Assembly (NCBI GenBank): GCA_014529385.2
Contig: CM043944.1
Location: 80,758,384-80,822,383, forward strand
Source of the DNA: Adiantum capillus-veneris
Lineage: Eukaryota; Streptophyta; Polypodiopsida; Polypodiales; Pteridaceae
DNA length: 64,000 bases
Reading direction: 5' to 3'
The position numbers and the translations under genes are program-made. A model generated the notes under the pieces. It ran no database searches, was not told the origin of the DNA, and worked only from the letters and a program-made list of their open reading frames with translations. The first letter of the stretch is position 1. Every line of letters begins with the position of its first letter. Positions 44,385 through 56,638 of the stretch are shown one piece after another.

Positions 44385-44725
44385 GCTTTTCAAAAACACT
44401 AAAAAGCATGAAAAGATAAAAATAACGTAAAAGGAAAATTGAACCATGGGTTCCCCTCGTCCATCGAAACAAGAAAGCAGGCCCGCTTTTCACGAAAAAG
44501 CATTAAAAATCATAACAAGCTAAAAATAGCATGACAAGCATCCGAAAAGCAGATTTTCACAAAATTGAACCATAGCTTCCTTGGCACTTGTAGATTAAGG
44601 GTCCATCCCTGCCTTTTTGCAAAAAAATACAAAAAGCATGAAAAATCTAAACAAATGGATTTTTCTAAAATTGAACCAAACATTCGTCTGACCTACTGGA
44701 ACATAAAAACTACCTTGCTTTTCAC
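44385..44725. repeat. degenerate tandem repeat, ~110 bp units
   Basis: About three diverged units with GCTTTTCA, AAAAAGCATGAAAA and AAAATTGAACCA in the same order (AAATTGAACCA near 44,435, 44,561 and 44,677). Confidence 0.65.
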
Positions 44726-45139
44726 TTTAGAACCTTACAACACTGCTAAACAAACATTCTAAACTAAAATCTGACAAAACAAGTGTCAGAATATATTTTT
44801 CTTATTTTTAAAAGAGACCCAAAAACCAGGGATCTTACAAAAGCATTGACTACAAAACAAACAAAAACTAGACCCTATAGCTTCACACGTTTTATTTGGA
44901 ACTATGAACATCAAGAGGGAGTCTACAAAACACAACTTAAGAGTGAATGATAGTGGGGATTTTACTCTCACAATTTAGATTAATGGGTGGTTGTGACACT
45001 TCTAATCCGAGTAAAATGGGTGGCAATCAAAACAATGCCCCAAGATAGTCACACTTGAATAAAAACTTTATTCCAAGATCTGGACTTGTTTATTAGCTCC
45101 TTATAGATGAACACGACTAGATTTGAGAAGAGTCAAACT

Positions 45140-46510
45140 TGTGGATTTTTTTAGAGGGGTCAAAAAGTACAATGGAAATGAAGATCTATATGATCATCTA
45201 GCACGTTTGAAACAAGTGCTTCCAACAGAGAGAGTATACAATTTCCATATTTAGAACGAGGGTTTTGGAATGACCCTTGAGGGCATCAAAATTTGGGAAT
45301 TGGAAGCATAATAGATCTCCAAACACTTGGAAGAGATTTGTGGCTACCTTTTTCAAAACAGGAATCAAGCATGAAATTGTATGTCAAATCTACAAGTTAA
45401 ACAAAAACAAGGAGAAACGATTAGAGACTGTGTTAATTGGATGAGGCAATATACTGCTAGATGTGTAGAGAGAGAAAAAATAGAAGAGGAAATATTGGTT
45501 TCTTTATTCTTGGCAGGGCTCTTGAATATGACATTGTATGCTAGATTGCATAGCATAAATCACACGAATGTGGAATGTTGCATTCTAGATGCGATTGATT
45601 TAGGAGACAGTTGCAAGATTTATAAGGCATTGATGATGCAAAGTATAATATATTCAAGTAGGATGAATAGTTACTCAACCTCCTATGTATGATTATCAGG
45701 AAGTGATGTAAACATTGAGCCAAATGGTGATAAATCTGCAAGGACAATTGCACTTGAGAGTAGTGGGACAAGGGACACCAATATGTCAACCAAAGCATAA
45801 ATGGTGTGATGTAGAAGGGAAATGGAAAAATCATGAAACCCACGAGTGTTACTATAGACAAACTATGAAGCAAATGTGAAACACTCGCCATTGAGACCAC
45901 AAGGAAAACCTATGCATAGGTATCCACCAAACATGGCTCAAATGTCAGCCTCTTTTGGATCAACAACCTCCATTGCCAGGTTATAATTCCATTCCGATCA
46001 ACCTTAGAGTTCTTGAAGAGCTAATGGGTGAGTAAGCGTTGGTGTGCCCATAATTGCAAATGAATAAAGTAGTTCATCCCTACCAATGGAAGCACCACCT
46101 GTACATATGGTGGAACCAATCTACTATACACCACCATATGTTGCTTCTATATATTTCATTGCAAATAGAGGGCCTATGCTCCCTATGGCCAAGAAAAAAC
46201 CATAACCAAAGCAAAGGCCAAGGATTGGTGGTTTTAGAGATGTGGAGAAAATGATCATTGGAAGGATGAATGTCATCATCCTAAGAAAAATCTAGTATCG
46301 CCAATAGTCTTTTGTTATGATTGTTGTAAGAAGGGTGGCCACTTTTGTGATGATTATCTTAAAAATCCTAATAAGAAGGAAAACTTTTCTATCAACATGG
46401 CGGGGATAATCCCATCTAGTTCATCACATAATGAAGCAAATGTGCCATTAAAAGTCATAAATGAGAGCTCAATCCAAACTCCAAAAGCAAGAACATGTGG
46501 AACATTCAGA
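45140..46510 (+). pseudogene. Gypsy gag fragment (Gypsy-D)
   Basis: Plus-strand Ty3/gypsy Gag remnant. It reads KKYNGNEDLYDHLARLKQVL, then a FGMTLEGIKIWEL piece, then QKQGETIRDCVNWMRQYTAR and LVSLFLAGLLNMTLYARLHS (45,380-45,560). Near 46,240 is a damaged knuckle (RCGENDHWKDECH) and a second one, CYDCCKKGGHF. Stops and frameshifts throughout; protease and RT are absent. Confidence 0.8.
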
Positions 46511-46882
46511 TGGAGGTAGACAATATTCTCATTCTAGGAGAAGCCAAAAGAAAAAAAAACATAGAGAAAATGTAAACCAAATTCCATAGCTAAGAAAGCT
46601 AAATAATTTCTTGAAAAGAGGACCAAGCTACGGAGGCGGTCCAGGGTGAGCAACAAGAGAGGCAACCTCTAAACACCCCTCAAGGCTCCTGTGCTACTCT
46701 ATTGGGGTTGGGAAAACCACAAGCAAGCAACAACAACAACAAACCCATAGCCAAACAAGTGAAGGGGCACCACCTAGTAATAGAGTGAACTAGGACGCAA
46801 AAGAGGAGAACCCATGAGCAATACAAGCAAAAACAAAGGGTACAATATTACTAATATCAATGCTACAAATACACACACCAAA

Positions 46883-46924
<42 letters not shown>

Positions 46925-49197
46925 GCAAGAATTAAGCTTCAATTTAAATTATTGACGTGAATGTATAAACAACCTGGAGGAGAATCAAGAGACAATTAAT
47001 TTTGTTGATGTTGCAATCTACAAATCATCTTAGGGTTATGGAAACTCTCTCACCATACAACCCTTTGATAATGTTTTCCCAAACAACAAAACAAACACAA
47101 AAGCTCTTGAGTCACCTACAAGATGATACTACAAAAGAATCTCAAAATGAAAATGTGTCACCTTAAACCAAACAAGACGAGGTTACCAACCGTGAAGTAG
47201 AGAGACTCAAAAGAGTTTTGAACCGTGGTTACACCCAACTTACTGATTCAATTGATGCACAAGAGTAGGTACAACTTTGCTTGGAAGTTATGAATCACTC
47301 ACTCCCTTGCAATGCTACAACTAGCTCAAAGAAGCTTCCATATACACCACAAGTAATGATGTATAGAGAGCTCACTCTCTCTCCCTACAACTAAGATGGT
47401 GAATGGTATGCTCAAGGTAGTGAGAAATAGTGTAGAGATCATACCTTTACAAAGGGAAAAGGGCTCTATTTATAGGTGAGGAGAGCCCTTATTAGGATTA
47501 TCTTTTGATCAACATGTACATAGAAAACCATGTTTATAAATATTTTATATATTCTAATGAGAGTGGGGCTTTCTTGTCTCTTGAGTCGCATGGATGTGAG
47601 CTCAAGAGGAGAGAATTATTGAGGTGAAAGGTGAGTGATTTTTTGTGTGAGGTTGCCTACTAGAGTGGGTGCAATTTACAAGAAAGGGTTAGCAAATAAT
47701 GTTAGTAGTCACTAAAAAAAGTTATAATATAATTAAAATGGGTAGAATGACTTGAAGTATGGGAAACAAGGGGTGAATGAGATGGGTGTATCCTTGAGAT
47801 GGTGAATCCTTGAGGAATCTTGGACTCACCCATGCGTAGATGTGATCCCCATTCTTCTTCTTCTTCTTTTCATGCCGCCATCATAATTGAATCACCACAA
47901 AGAGAATGAAGGTTTTGTTGATAAAAACCCCCATTTTTCAGAGATTAAGTATGGTTAGGTTGCTGATTTTCTATGCATTCTTGAAAGGGTAGAATAAAAT
48001 TGTAATAATGGGAGTAATAGATAGAGATATAGAGATGTTGGATGTAGGTAGAGCTTCAAAAGAGATCTATGGGTGTGAGAGGGGAGGGTAATGGTGAGGA
48101 GGGTGAGAGAAACCATGGAAGGTGCAGATTTGAGTGAGGGATGGAGAGGAATGATTGTGTATGTGGAAGTGTGAAAATAAGTGAGAGAAGACTAGGGGTG
48201 ATTTGTGTGAAAAAGTGTAAAGACTAGTGTCCACCATGAAATTTATATCTCATCAATAGTAGCTCCAAAAATAATTCAAAATACTGAGGTGATTATTCAT
48301 CATGTGGGCTATGTTTTGTCTGTTGGACACTTCTTCAAACTCCAAGTGGAGATAGGCGCCAAATATCTCACTAAAAGCGTGTTTTTTATGCCTGCAAGAG
48401 TCTTCTAGTGGCCCCCTTGTTTGTTGAATTTGCACTATGTATCCAAGAGTGAGCCCCTCCATGAGTCATATCATGATACAAAGCATCCAATTTATCTTTA
48501 AACATGCATGGAGGAGGTTCATTGGTGAATAAAGAAATATATACATGGTGGGACTAGTGTATGGAATGTTCATGGATTTTAACTCAATGAGCACATAGTG
48601 TTAGAATAATGAGTACATAACTAAAAAAAAATGAAAGAATTATGGATATGGAAAAAGATATTGGAAACATATTATATTGTCCCTCTTTTGTATTATTTTG
48701 GGTGAAACAGAAAAAAATATGTAAGTAAATAAAAATTATATAATAAATGTGACTAAGGGAGTAGAAACCAATTTTTTGTTTTCACAAAGGTGAGGGCTTA
48801 AATGTGGGGTGATTTTTATAAAAGAAAATATGAGATTAGAGGATATACACATTGAGAAAAAAAAAAACTCATGGTGCAAGAGGATGAAAGAAGGCGTACA
48901 TAGGTTTAATAAAACACACACTTAGATATGAATATTTAAATAAAATACCAAAATAGTTATAATAAAAATCCCTATATCTAGGTCCTATATACAATGAAAT
49001 ATCTACACACAAAAAGGCTCAACTAGGCTAGGGACTCAACTAGCCTAGTGACTAGCTAATTGAGGGTTTTTAAGGAGATATGGAAAAAGTCCCCTAACTT
49101 GTACACGCCTATGTACAATGAAAGTGTGATGATAGCCACATTGTTTGAGTGATCTTGATAGGGTGAGGTAGCTCACTATGACTATTTTGGATAGAAA
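46511..49197. other. non-genic stretch with (GA)n
   Basis: Contains (GA)n at 46,885-46,918. No gene or RNA feature supported; an open frame at 48,253-48,462 (-) is unrecognised. Confidence 0.4.
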
Positions 49198-49350
49198 CAC
49201 TACAGAGGTACTTAATATTAGCGACGCTCGTAGTGCGACGCTCATATGTGAAAACCCACGGCGTCGCTATAGGCATCGCTATAGATGTCGCTATGTACGT
49301 CGCTAAGTTATAAGTAACTTAGCGAAGCTCATAGCGATGCCTATAGCGAC
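49198..49350. mobile_element. CACTA-like terminal fragment with GTCGCTA repeats
   Basis: Begins CACTACAGAGG, like the CACTA-type terminal repeats of plant En/Spm elements. It is followed by two GCGACGCTC units, four 12-base units of the form GTCGCTATAG plus two bases (49,263-49,310), and their inverted copy (49,315-49,350). No matching right end with CCTCTGTAGTG is seen. Confidence 0.5.
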
Positions 49351-49385
49351 GTTGTCAGGGGTAAAAAATAAACTAAGAGCGTCCG

Positions 49386-49412
49386 AAAACTCAGATCTCA
49401 GATCTGAGTTTT
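49386..49412. repeat. 27-bp palindrome
   Basis: AAAACTCAGATCT, one C, then its exact reverse complement. It lies between the CACTA-like fragment and the direct-repeat element. Confidence 0.9.
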
Positions 49413-49472
49413 TGGTGCACGCTCAAGCAAGAAAAGGTAACACGCGCTCTCCCTGTCTCTCTCTTTCTTCTC

Positions 49473-49556
49473 CACACACACACACACACACACACACACT
49501 GGTATACTGGTCATAAGTTGTATTTTTTAAGAAAAACTTCCCAAAAGAAAAAACAC

Positions 49557-49596
<40 letters not shown>

Positions 49597-51842
49597 ATGG
49601 TTGCATAATAAAGATGACTGGGGACATGGCCCCCGCTTAGACCAAAGTGTGAAGTGTAATTATTTCATGGGGTAGGCGGCCCCTGTCCACTCTCGATCAC
49701 CTTCCCCAAGCTATGGCGCCTACAGGCTTGAGAAGTTAAGGGCGGCCGATTGCATTCAAACTAATGACTCTGGGAGCGTCCATGACTTCCTATATATACT
49801 GAGGTGAGGGCATACTCTGACCCTCACTTAGCCCTGGAGTAGGTCTTTCTTTTTGCTTTTTTTTGCTGCTGTCTAATCTTGCCAAAATGGAGCTTGCAGC
49901 TCAAGTAACAGTGGTACCTCACTAAGCTTCGGTTTTTGTTTAAGTGGTGTTGCAATCTTGCATGGTAAGAGAAGAATGATGTTGTCTGAGCTTTACACTG
50001 TGTATTTGTCTTAGACTTAGAAAGACAAATTTTTTTGCCTAGCATTTGAGCAAAATAATGGACTCTTTTGAAATACCTGCATGTAATTTAGGTATCGGCT
50101 CAGAAAGTAGCCGCTGCATAATCACAACTACTGTACTTGGACATTATTGTGGGCCTTGGGAGTGCTTGTGCATACAAAGCAACTGTTTTTTTTGGCTTAT
50201 CTTGTTGACTTTACACCTGAGGGAATGATTTTAGCTTGGTATGGTAACTATGGGCATGATACACCCCCGCCTTCTATGGGCTGAGAGGGTATGATATAAC
50301 ATCATGGCAATATAAATGGGAGGTGCTCCTGACCTTGGACTAGCTATGCCGCTTCTTTGGTAAGCTGTCGGGGTCTGTCAGCTCTTCATACTGTGTGTGG
50401 TTGGTACCTCTTAGGCCAGTAAAAGATAATGATTGGCTGGAATGCTTTGGTATACATCGAGAGATAGGGTCTTTCTGCTCTTTTTTGAAAGGAAAAAAAA
50501 TTGTGTGCAGTATGGATTTAAACTACGATATGATCTTGTAAATGGGTTTTCTTGAAAAAACCCGCTGCAAGGAATTACCGTCTGCATGCTTTACCTAATC
50601 TTGGCATAACTGGTTTTTCTCAAAAAGAAGGGGTTATTCTTGACCTGTATAATAACTAAGCCACTGTTTAAATTTTGCATTACTGTGCGTTCTCACATTT
50701 CCTAGTCTCAACATAAATGGTTCTTTTCAAAAAATGGGGGTACTCTTAGCCCTTGTAGCAACTGAGGTGCTAGGTACTCTATATCACTGTGGGTGCTCAC
50801 ATTCTGAGGAAAGGATCATCATCTATATTTGAAAATAAAGCTGGATATAACCCAACGTTTTTGGGTGTAGAAATGGTTCTCGGTTCAAACTGTTTGTGAA
50901 GGTAAGTATATGGCAGTTTTGGCTTCAACAGAAGCTCAGATAGGGTTGTACCTCGGATAAGGATGGAATACTGCTTCTAATGCATTGGCTGGTATTAATG
51001 AATGGCTTGTTGTCTATTTTTTGTGACTTGGAATAACCTTCCATGTGGAGGGAGTGGTAAATTGTTGAACCATAGTTTTTGGACCCATGTTCTAGTTTAT
51101 GTTGCTTTTATAGGATGGAATATGATCCGTTGCACTCTATGAAGAACCAGATTGTTATATTTTTTGACAGTCTGTTTCTTTTTTTGGTCGGGCTAGGCTT
51201 ATACTACTTGGCCAGCTATAAGGTTGTAGCTTATAGATTACATTGGATCCCATTTGTATGATAAATACAACATATGTTCTATACCTAGGAGATAGTGTCT
51301 ATACTTATTGATAAAACCTCACCAAAATAACAGTTAAATAACTCATGAAGGATATTCTCTTTGGGGAATATGCCACTCGAATTAAAAGGAAAACTCTATC
51401 ACTTAGGAAAAAGTAATAATTTAAGTCATATACAAAAAGAATTTACTATGGACCTAGCTAGTTTTAAGTTAAAAAAGTTTTGTAAGATGGACATGGATAA
51501 CAACTGGTATGGTCCATTGATACCTATAAAACACATCCAAAGCTAACTAAATTGTTGTCTTGTTTGGATGGACGTAGGTAAAGACTCTATCTTATCTTGG
51601 ATGGCTTTCTTTTCTTTGGAAAGCAATCTTTCTGTAATGAAATACTCACTGAGGAACGGGGAAGTTCTTTTACTACTAGTCTTACTGAAAGAGGATCTCT
51701 TTCCTACAATCATTGTACCTAAATAATTCTAATACTGAGTTATTTTTGTACATATCAGTTCATTATTCCTTGGCCAGCTGTCTTTTTAATGCAAAAATTC
51801 AATTATGTCTTATTAGTTAAGATTTAAACAGGTACACACACA
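49473..51842 (+). repeat. direct repeat, left copy
   Basis: Order: (CA)n, ACTGGTATACTGGTCATAAG, a 39-base C run (49,558-49,596), CATGGTTGCATAATAAAG, then about 2.2 kb of unique sequence to GATTTAAACAGGTACACAC. The same order is found at 56,403. Confidence 0.93.
49558..49596. repeat. (C)39 homopolymer in left direct repeat
   Basis: Pure C run; the right copy has 34 C at 56,605-56,638. Confidence 0.97.
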
Positions 51843-52075
51843 TCCTATACATAAGGTTTCTTCTTTTTGGGGGAAACCGGGATGCTGGCCTAGGAAGTTA
51901 TCTTAGGAATGGAGCTCTAAATTGGACCCACACTCTCTAAATCCTTCATTGGTAGACTGGTGTTAGGTGGCCCCTTTTAGACTCTTTTTCTAGTTCCTTG
52001 CTCACGGCTACCATAGTCTCGGACTTTGTCGGTTGAAGGTTTGCAGGACCAAGTATACTTTACAATATAGACACT

Positions 52076-53644
52076 TTGATAATCTTTATGTCACCTCTGT
52101 TTCAGGACTACTTACGTTATAGAATGATAGCTCGCATGATCACAACCCTGAGAATCATGCAAAGATTCTTGATCAGATTAAGCTTTACCTTAAAGACCAT
52201 ACACCAAAGAATGCCTTGGCTACTAGAACTAGACCTTTCCTTGCTAGGAAAGCCAAATTATGTATTACATACTATGGCAAGAAAAAGTACCTAAGTTCAG
52301 TGTTTTTGCAGACTCTTGCTTTATCTCAAGGATTGAAACTTACCTCCGAGCCCCTCTCTGTGGCCTCCTCTCTTGTCCTCAGATGTATTAGCAGTTTGGA
52401 TGCTTCACAGCTTATTTATGATTTATCTCTTGTCTCGGATAAAAAACTTTCTGTCTTTCATATGTTGTCATTTAATGAGACTGGGTAAAAATTCTGGCTA
52501 CATTGGACAAACACCCCCTAGAAGGTGTTAATTTGTTGTCCCAATCTATTGCCCAACTTCCTGTCCTTGCTTCACAATATCAGCAGGAGCTTGCCCAGTT
52601 CTCCTCATCTGGAGCTGAGCTATCAAACTTCCTTAGGAAACTCTGTGGGCGTAACCCCTCGTTTGTCTGCACCCCAAATACCCCCTCCATCCCTCCAACG
52701 TCGGCATTTTTTGTCGAGATAGTGCAACACTAGAAGCAGTAAAAGAATTTCAAAATAATCTTTGCTCCCTCCATGATGTTAACCTCCTTGAGATGGCACG
52801 AAAAATCTCTAAAGTATTTCCTATCTTACCAATAAGACAAATATAAATTGAATCTCTCGGAGTTGACCATCAACTGTGGGTTCTGCCTAACAAAGCCTTC
52901 CTGGCTCCTATTCTTAGTGAAACCTGGGTGTACTTAGCCAACCTTCCTGCCTCAACCGTGGAAGACTGTAAACTCAAGATTCTTAAAGGTGGGTAGTTCT
53001 TGGACAAGGGAGAACTGATTAAAGCACCCTTTAACCTTCATCTCATCGACCACTCCAAATTCCCCTCAAAATGCTGGATTGTACATACGTACTAAAGGTA
53101 GCACGGAATATGCAAAAAGTAAACCAGATTTCTACACAGAGTCCATCTGGAATATCTTTCGTCCCTATGTGAAATGTGCTAGAAGGTTTCTTGACCCCAA
53201 AGCTACCTGTGAATCAAGCATCATGTGGTTTGATCATGCAATATGGTTTATCCTCAACCATTTGGATCTGTTATTCCCAAAGAAACCAATAGATTTTCAT
53301 ATATCCCTCATCTGCTCATGGCTAGGTGGACAGGCTAAGTAGAGTGTGATTGCACAAATTGCCTTTAATATCTTCTGTGGTCTTATGCATGATATTCTGA
53401 AAGAGCTTAAAGCAGATGAGCCACTTATGCTAACTTTAAAGGGGTTAAGTTCATCACTAATCTGCTTAAACCTTGTAGTGAAGATGATGATTCTCCTGCT
53501 CTAAAAAGAGCTAACTCTTTGGCTACTCCCAACTCCTTCACCTCATTTTTTTCACCTAGCTCCTCGTCTAATCGAGGAAAATCTCATAGCTTTACAAGAG
53601 GGAGAGGCAAATTCCCTGCAATCAGAAACTTCCCTGAAATCTAA
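52076..53644 (+). pseudogene. ORF1-like region of the direct-repeat element
   Basis: Broken open pieces in one direction. HAKILDQIKLYLKDHTPKNA and FLARKAKLCITYYGKKKYLS (52,150-52,300) are followed by SSGAELSNFLRKLCGRNPSF (about 52,610). YAKSKPDFYTESIWNIFRPY and LFPKKPIDFHISLICSWLGG (53,100-53,335) come next. The last part, 53,432-53,641, is Ser-rich with a basic GRG end (SFFSPSSSSNRGKSHSF, TRGRGKFP) and is in frame with the RT after a single TAA. No known domain was recognised. Position and the basic tail suggest a nucleic-acid-binding Gag/ORF1 role, which is inference. Confidence 0.5.
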
Positions 53645-53647
53645 CCC

Positions 53648-55036
53648 ATGAATATATTGCAGGTCTCTACAAACCCATGTGGAAGAAGAGTTCTCAACAA
53701 AGAAGATTCGAATCGTGGTGCTATCTACATACACTGTCTGTTTCACAATATCCTTCTCGATTGGATCTTACCAAAAAATCTTTTTTGTGAGTGCTTTGAC
53801 TTATTTTTTGGTAATCATAAACTGCTTGACAATATTCTCATAGGATGGAAATACCATAATCCTATAAAAGGATTAGTTTTAAATAATGACTTTCATAGAC
53901 ATGAAACAATCCCTTACTGTACATGCATTCAATTTACCTCATTCTGTAGGAATTTTGAAGGAATTGGTAACCATGTTTGTACTCAGGACCGTAGCATTAT
54001 CGATAATGTCACAATACGTAAGTTAGTGGCCAAAGGGCTCAATCACATACCTAACTATCCAAAAAACCCTTACCTTGCCCTATCAGCTTTACTTAGCTAC
54101 CTCACTGACCTTGTCAGTGCTCTCCGACTAGAGATGACAGTCCTACCGGACTTAAAGGAATTAGTGAAGGAAGGCTTTCTTCATAAAATTTCTCTACTTC
54201 CTAGGAAGTGGCTTTCTTCTGATATCTCTTGGCTTACACCTCAACTAGCTCTTCATTTTCAACTAATCTCAGATAAATGGCTTGTGGTCGGACTTGACAA
54301 AAGCGCCAACTATCCTACTATTATGTGCAAATACCTTGCTTGGAAAGCAGCTCAGGATCGAGTATCAGGTAAATAATTATGTCATACTAACAATACGCCG
54401 CAAGATATCTCTAACAAGATCTCTAAACATCTAGGACAGCTTGGTTATTCACTTAGTAACACGAGGTTACTAGTAATATTTCCTACATATAAACTCCACA
54501 AACATAAATTCAGATGGATATCTGATGCCTCTAACTGTATCTTCACAGATACCACCAAAGATATTACTCTTTGCCTTGATATTATTCTCACATAATTTGA
54601 ACTCATTTGTGCAAAGAAGCAGAGAATCTGCAAGGATTTCCTAAATATCCAATACAACCCCTTCTGGTTAACAAAAAACGCTACAAAAGTCACACTTAAC
54701 CTTCCTCAACATATCTTCCACATTTTTACAGTTGATATTACACAATGCTATGAAAACATTCCACTTAGTGGAGATCTCGACCTTAAGACTGTTTTAGCTA
54801 AGGTTATTAATTTAGCCTTTACCAATTCCAAAAAGAGAAAATATCATTTTATCTCCCTATCCAAGAAACCCAGATGGATTCTCGGGGGGATTCACCATGG
54901 AAAACTTACCGCACCATGTAAGTGCAAGGGAGGGGGTTTTTTCTACAAGCTACATAAGCGTATAAGTTAGGGGAAATTCCCTAATAATTTATCTCCCAAG
55001 CTTAAAAATAAGGGAAGGGGGTATCATATTTATCCT

Positions 55037-55079
<43 letters not shown>

Positions 55080-56291
55080 CTGACCAGGTTGATTACTTGT
55101 ACGAATGGTCAACGGTATGCACTAGAACTTAGATGAATTTAGGGAAAGTTTTTTATCAGATCAGACATCAAATTTTTCATCAATCCGGTCATAGATAAGG
55201 GTCGATTTGGAGCAGTTCAAGGGTTGATTTACACCAGATTTGGATGGGTCAGAATTGGACGAGTAGCCAGAGTGGAAGTTGATCAGGCACATAGTTTGAA
55301 AGTCAAACTAAGACACATTGAGGGTACATCTCGCTATCAACATAAGTGGTTCCTTAGTACATTGCCAATCACTTTGCTACACACTCTTTGACTAGTTTTA
55401 CTTAGTAGGATCATGTGAGACCTAAATTTTATATGTAAGATAGGGGTATGATAGTTTTCTTCATTGATTGTTGTATAAGCGTAGAAAGGGGGTTCATATT
55501 CCCTAATAAGAGTCGTATATAGGGGTTTTATCAAAGTTTTCTGCTTGCAGGTGGCGTCCCATTTTGTATATAGAGTGAATCCCCCAGGATGGATTCAAGT
55601 ATCTCACTCCATACATCCTCTACACTTTAATGAAACAAAGCTCTGCTCCTATATTTTCTGGCTGTTGAATAACTGCACTGTTATTGCAGGCGGTTGCTAC
55701 TGTAACCAATGCCTTGGCATCCCTATGGGCTTCTCTTGGTCACCACTTATGTGTAACATTTACCTGGCTTTTTTCGAATACAAATGGTGTCTTAAGAACA
55801 TGGAAACTAACCATAAAATACTTCCATTATTCAATCATATTTTTAGATATATGGATGACCTGCTTAGTATTAACAACAGAATGTTCTCTAAAGAGGTTGA
55901 TCTAATCTACCCCCACTACCTAAAAATTGAGCCTACTTCCCTCCCAAGTAATTCGACTGTTGTTGGGGACTTTTGCAAATCAACCCAATTTCTTAACCTT
56001 TCAATATCCCTTCACTCCCCATCTACAGGTGGATATGACCTTAGATTTATGTGGAGAAAGGATCTTCTTAAGCTTCCTCACATAGAATTCATTAAAAGAA
56101 ATAGCAATAGGCCATACAAAGCCTCTATCTGCTCTTGTATTGGCCTTCTTTACTTAATTGGATACTCTTCATCTACCCCCTCTTTGGCCTGGGAAGAGAT
56201 ATCTGTACTAGTTAAAAAATACTGCCAAAATGGATTTAACCATAATCAGATCCGGAACACCATCATACAAGCCCTCATTCGACATAACTGA
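53648..56291 (+). pseudogene. reverse transcriptase of the direct-repeat element
   Basis: N-terminal part 53,648-54,917 in one frame, with stops at 54,374 and 54,593. It ends in DKWLVVGLDKSANYPTIMCK (template-contact region), then FTVDITQCYENIPLSGDLDL, the first catalytic Asp motif. After 633 non-coding bases the palm resumes at 55,551: CNQCLGIPMGFSWSPLMCNI, then IFRYMDDLLSINN, the YMDD catalytic box, and LKIEPTSL...FLNLSISLH. The C-terminus (GYSSSTPSLAWEEISVLVKK, NGFNHNQIR) matches the thumb order I know from Penelope-like and related animal RTs. Stop at 56,289. No endonuclease domain follows. Confidence 0.75.
54918..55550 (+). other. non-coding gap in the RT, intron-like or insertion
   Basis: Starts GTAAGTGC and ends TTCTGCTTGCAG, like a GT-AG intron, but the two sides do not join in phase with this pair. 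It contains a 40-base G run (55,038-55,077). Confidence 0.4.
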
Positions 56292-56402
56292 CCTGGACTA
56301 TTGTTTCAAAAAGAGAGTCTCATCTCTCTCAAAAGGTAGTAGGCCCATACACAATGGGCCTACTACCGACCTATTGTGTGCGGTGCCTGGGTTAGGACGG
56401 GT

Positions 56403-56426
56403 ACACACACACACACACACACACAC

Positions 56427-56463
<37 letters not shown>

Positions 56464-56484
56464 CACACACACACACACACACAC

Positions 56485-56551
<67 letters not shown>

Positions 56552-56602
56552 GTATACTGGTCATAAGTTGTATTTTTTAAGAAAAACTTCCCAAAAGGAA
56601 AA

Positions 56603-56638
<36 letters not shown>

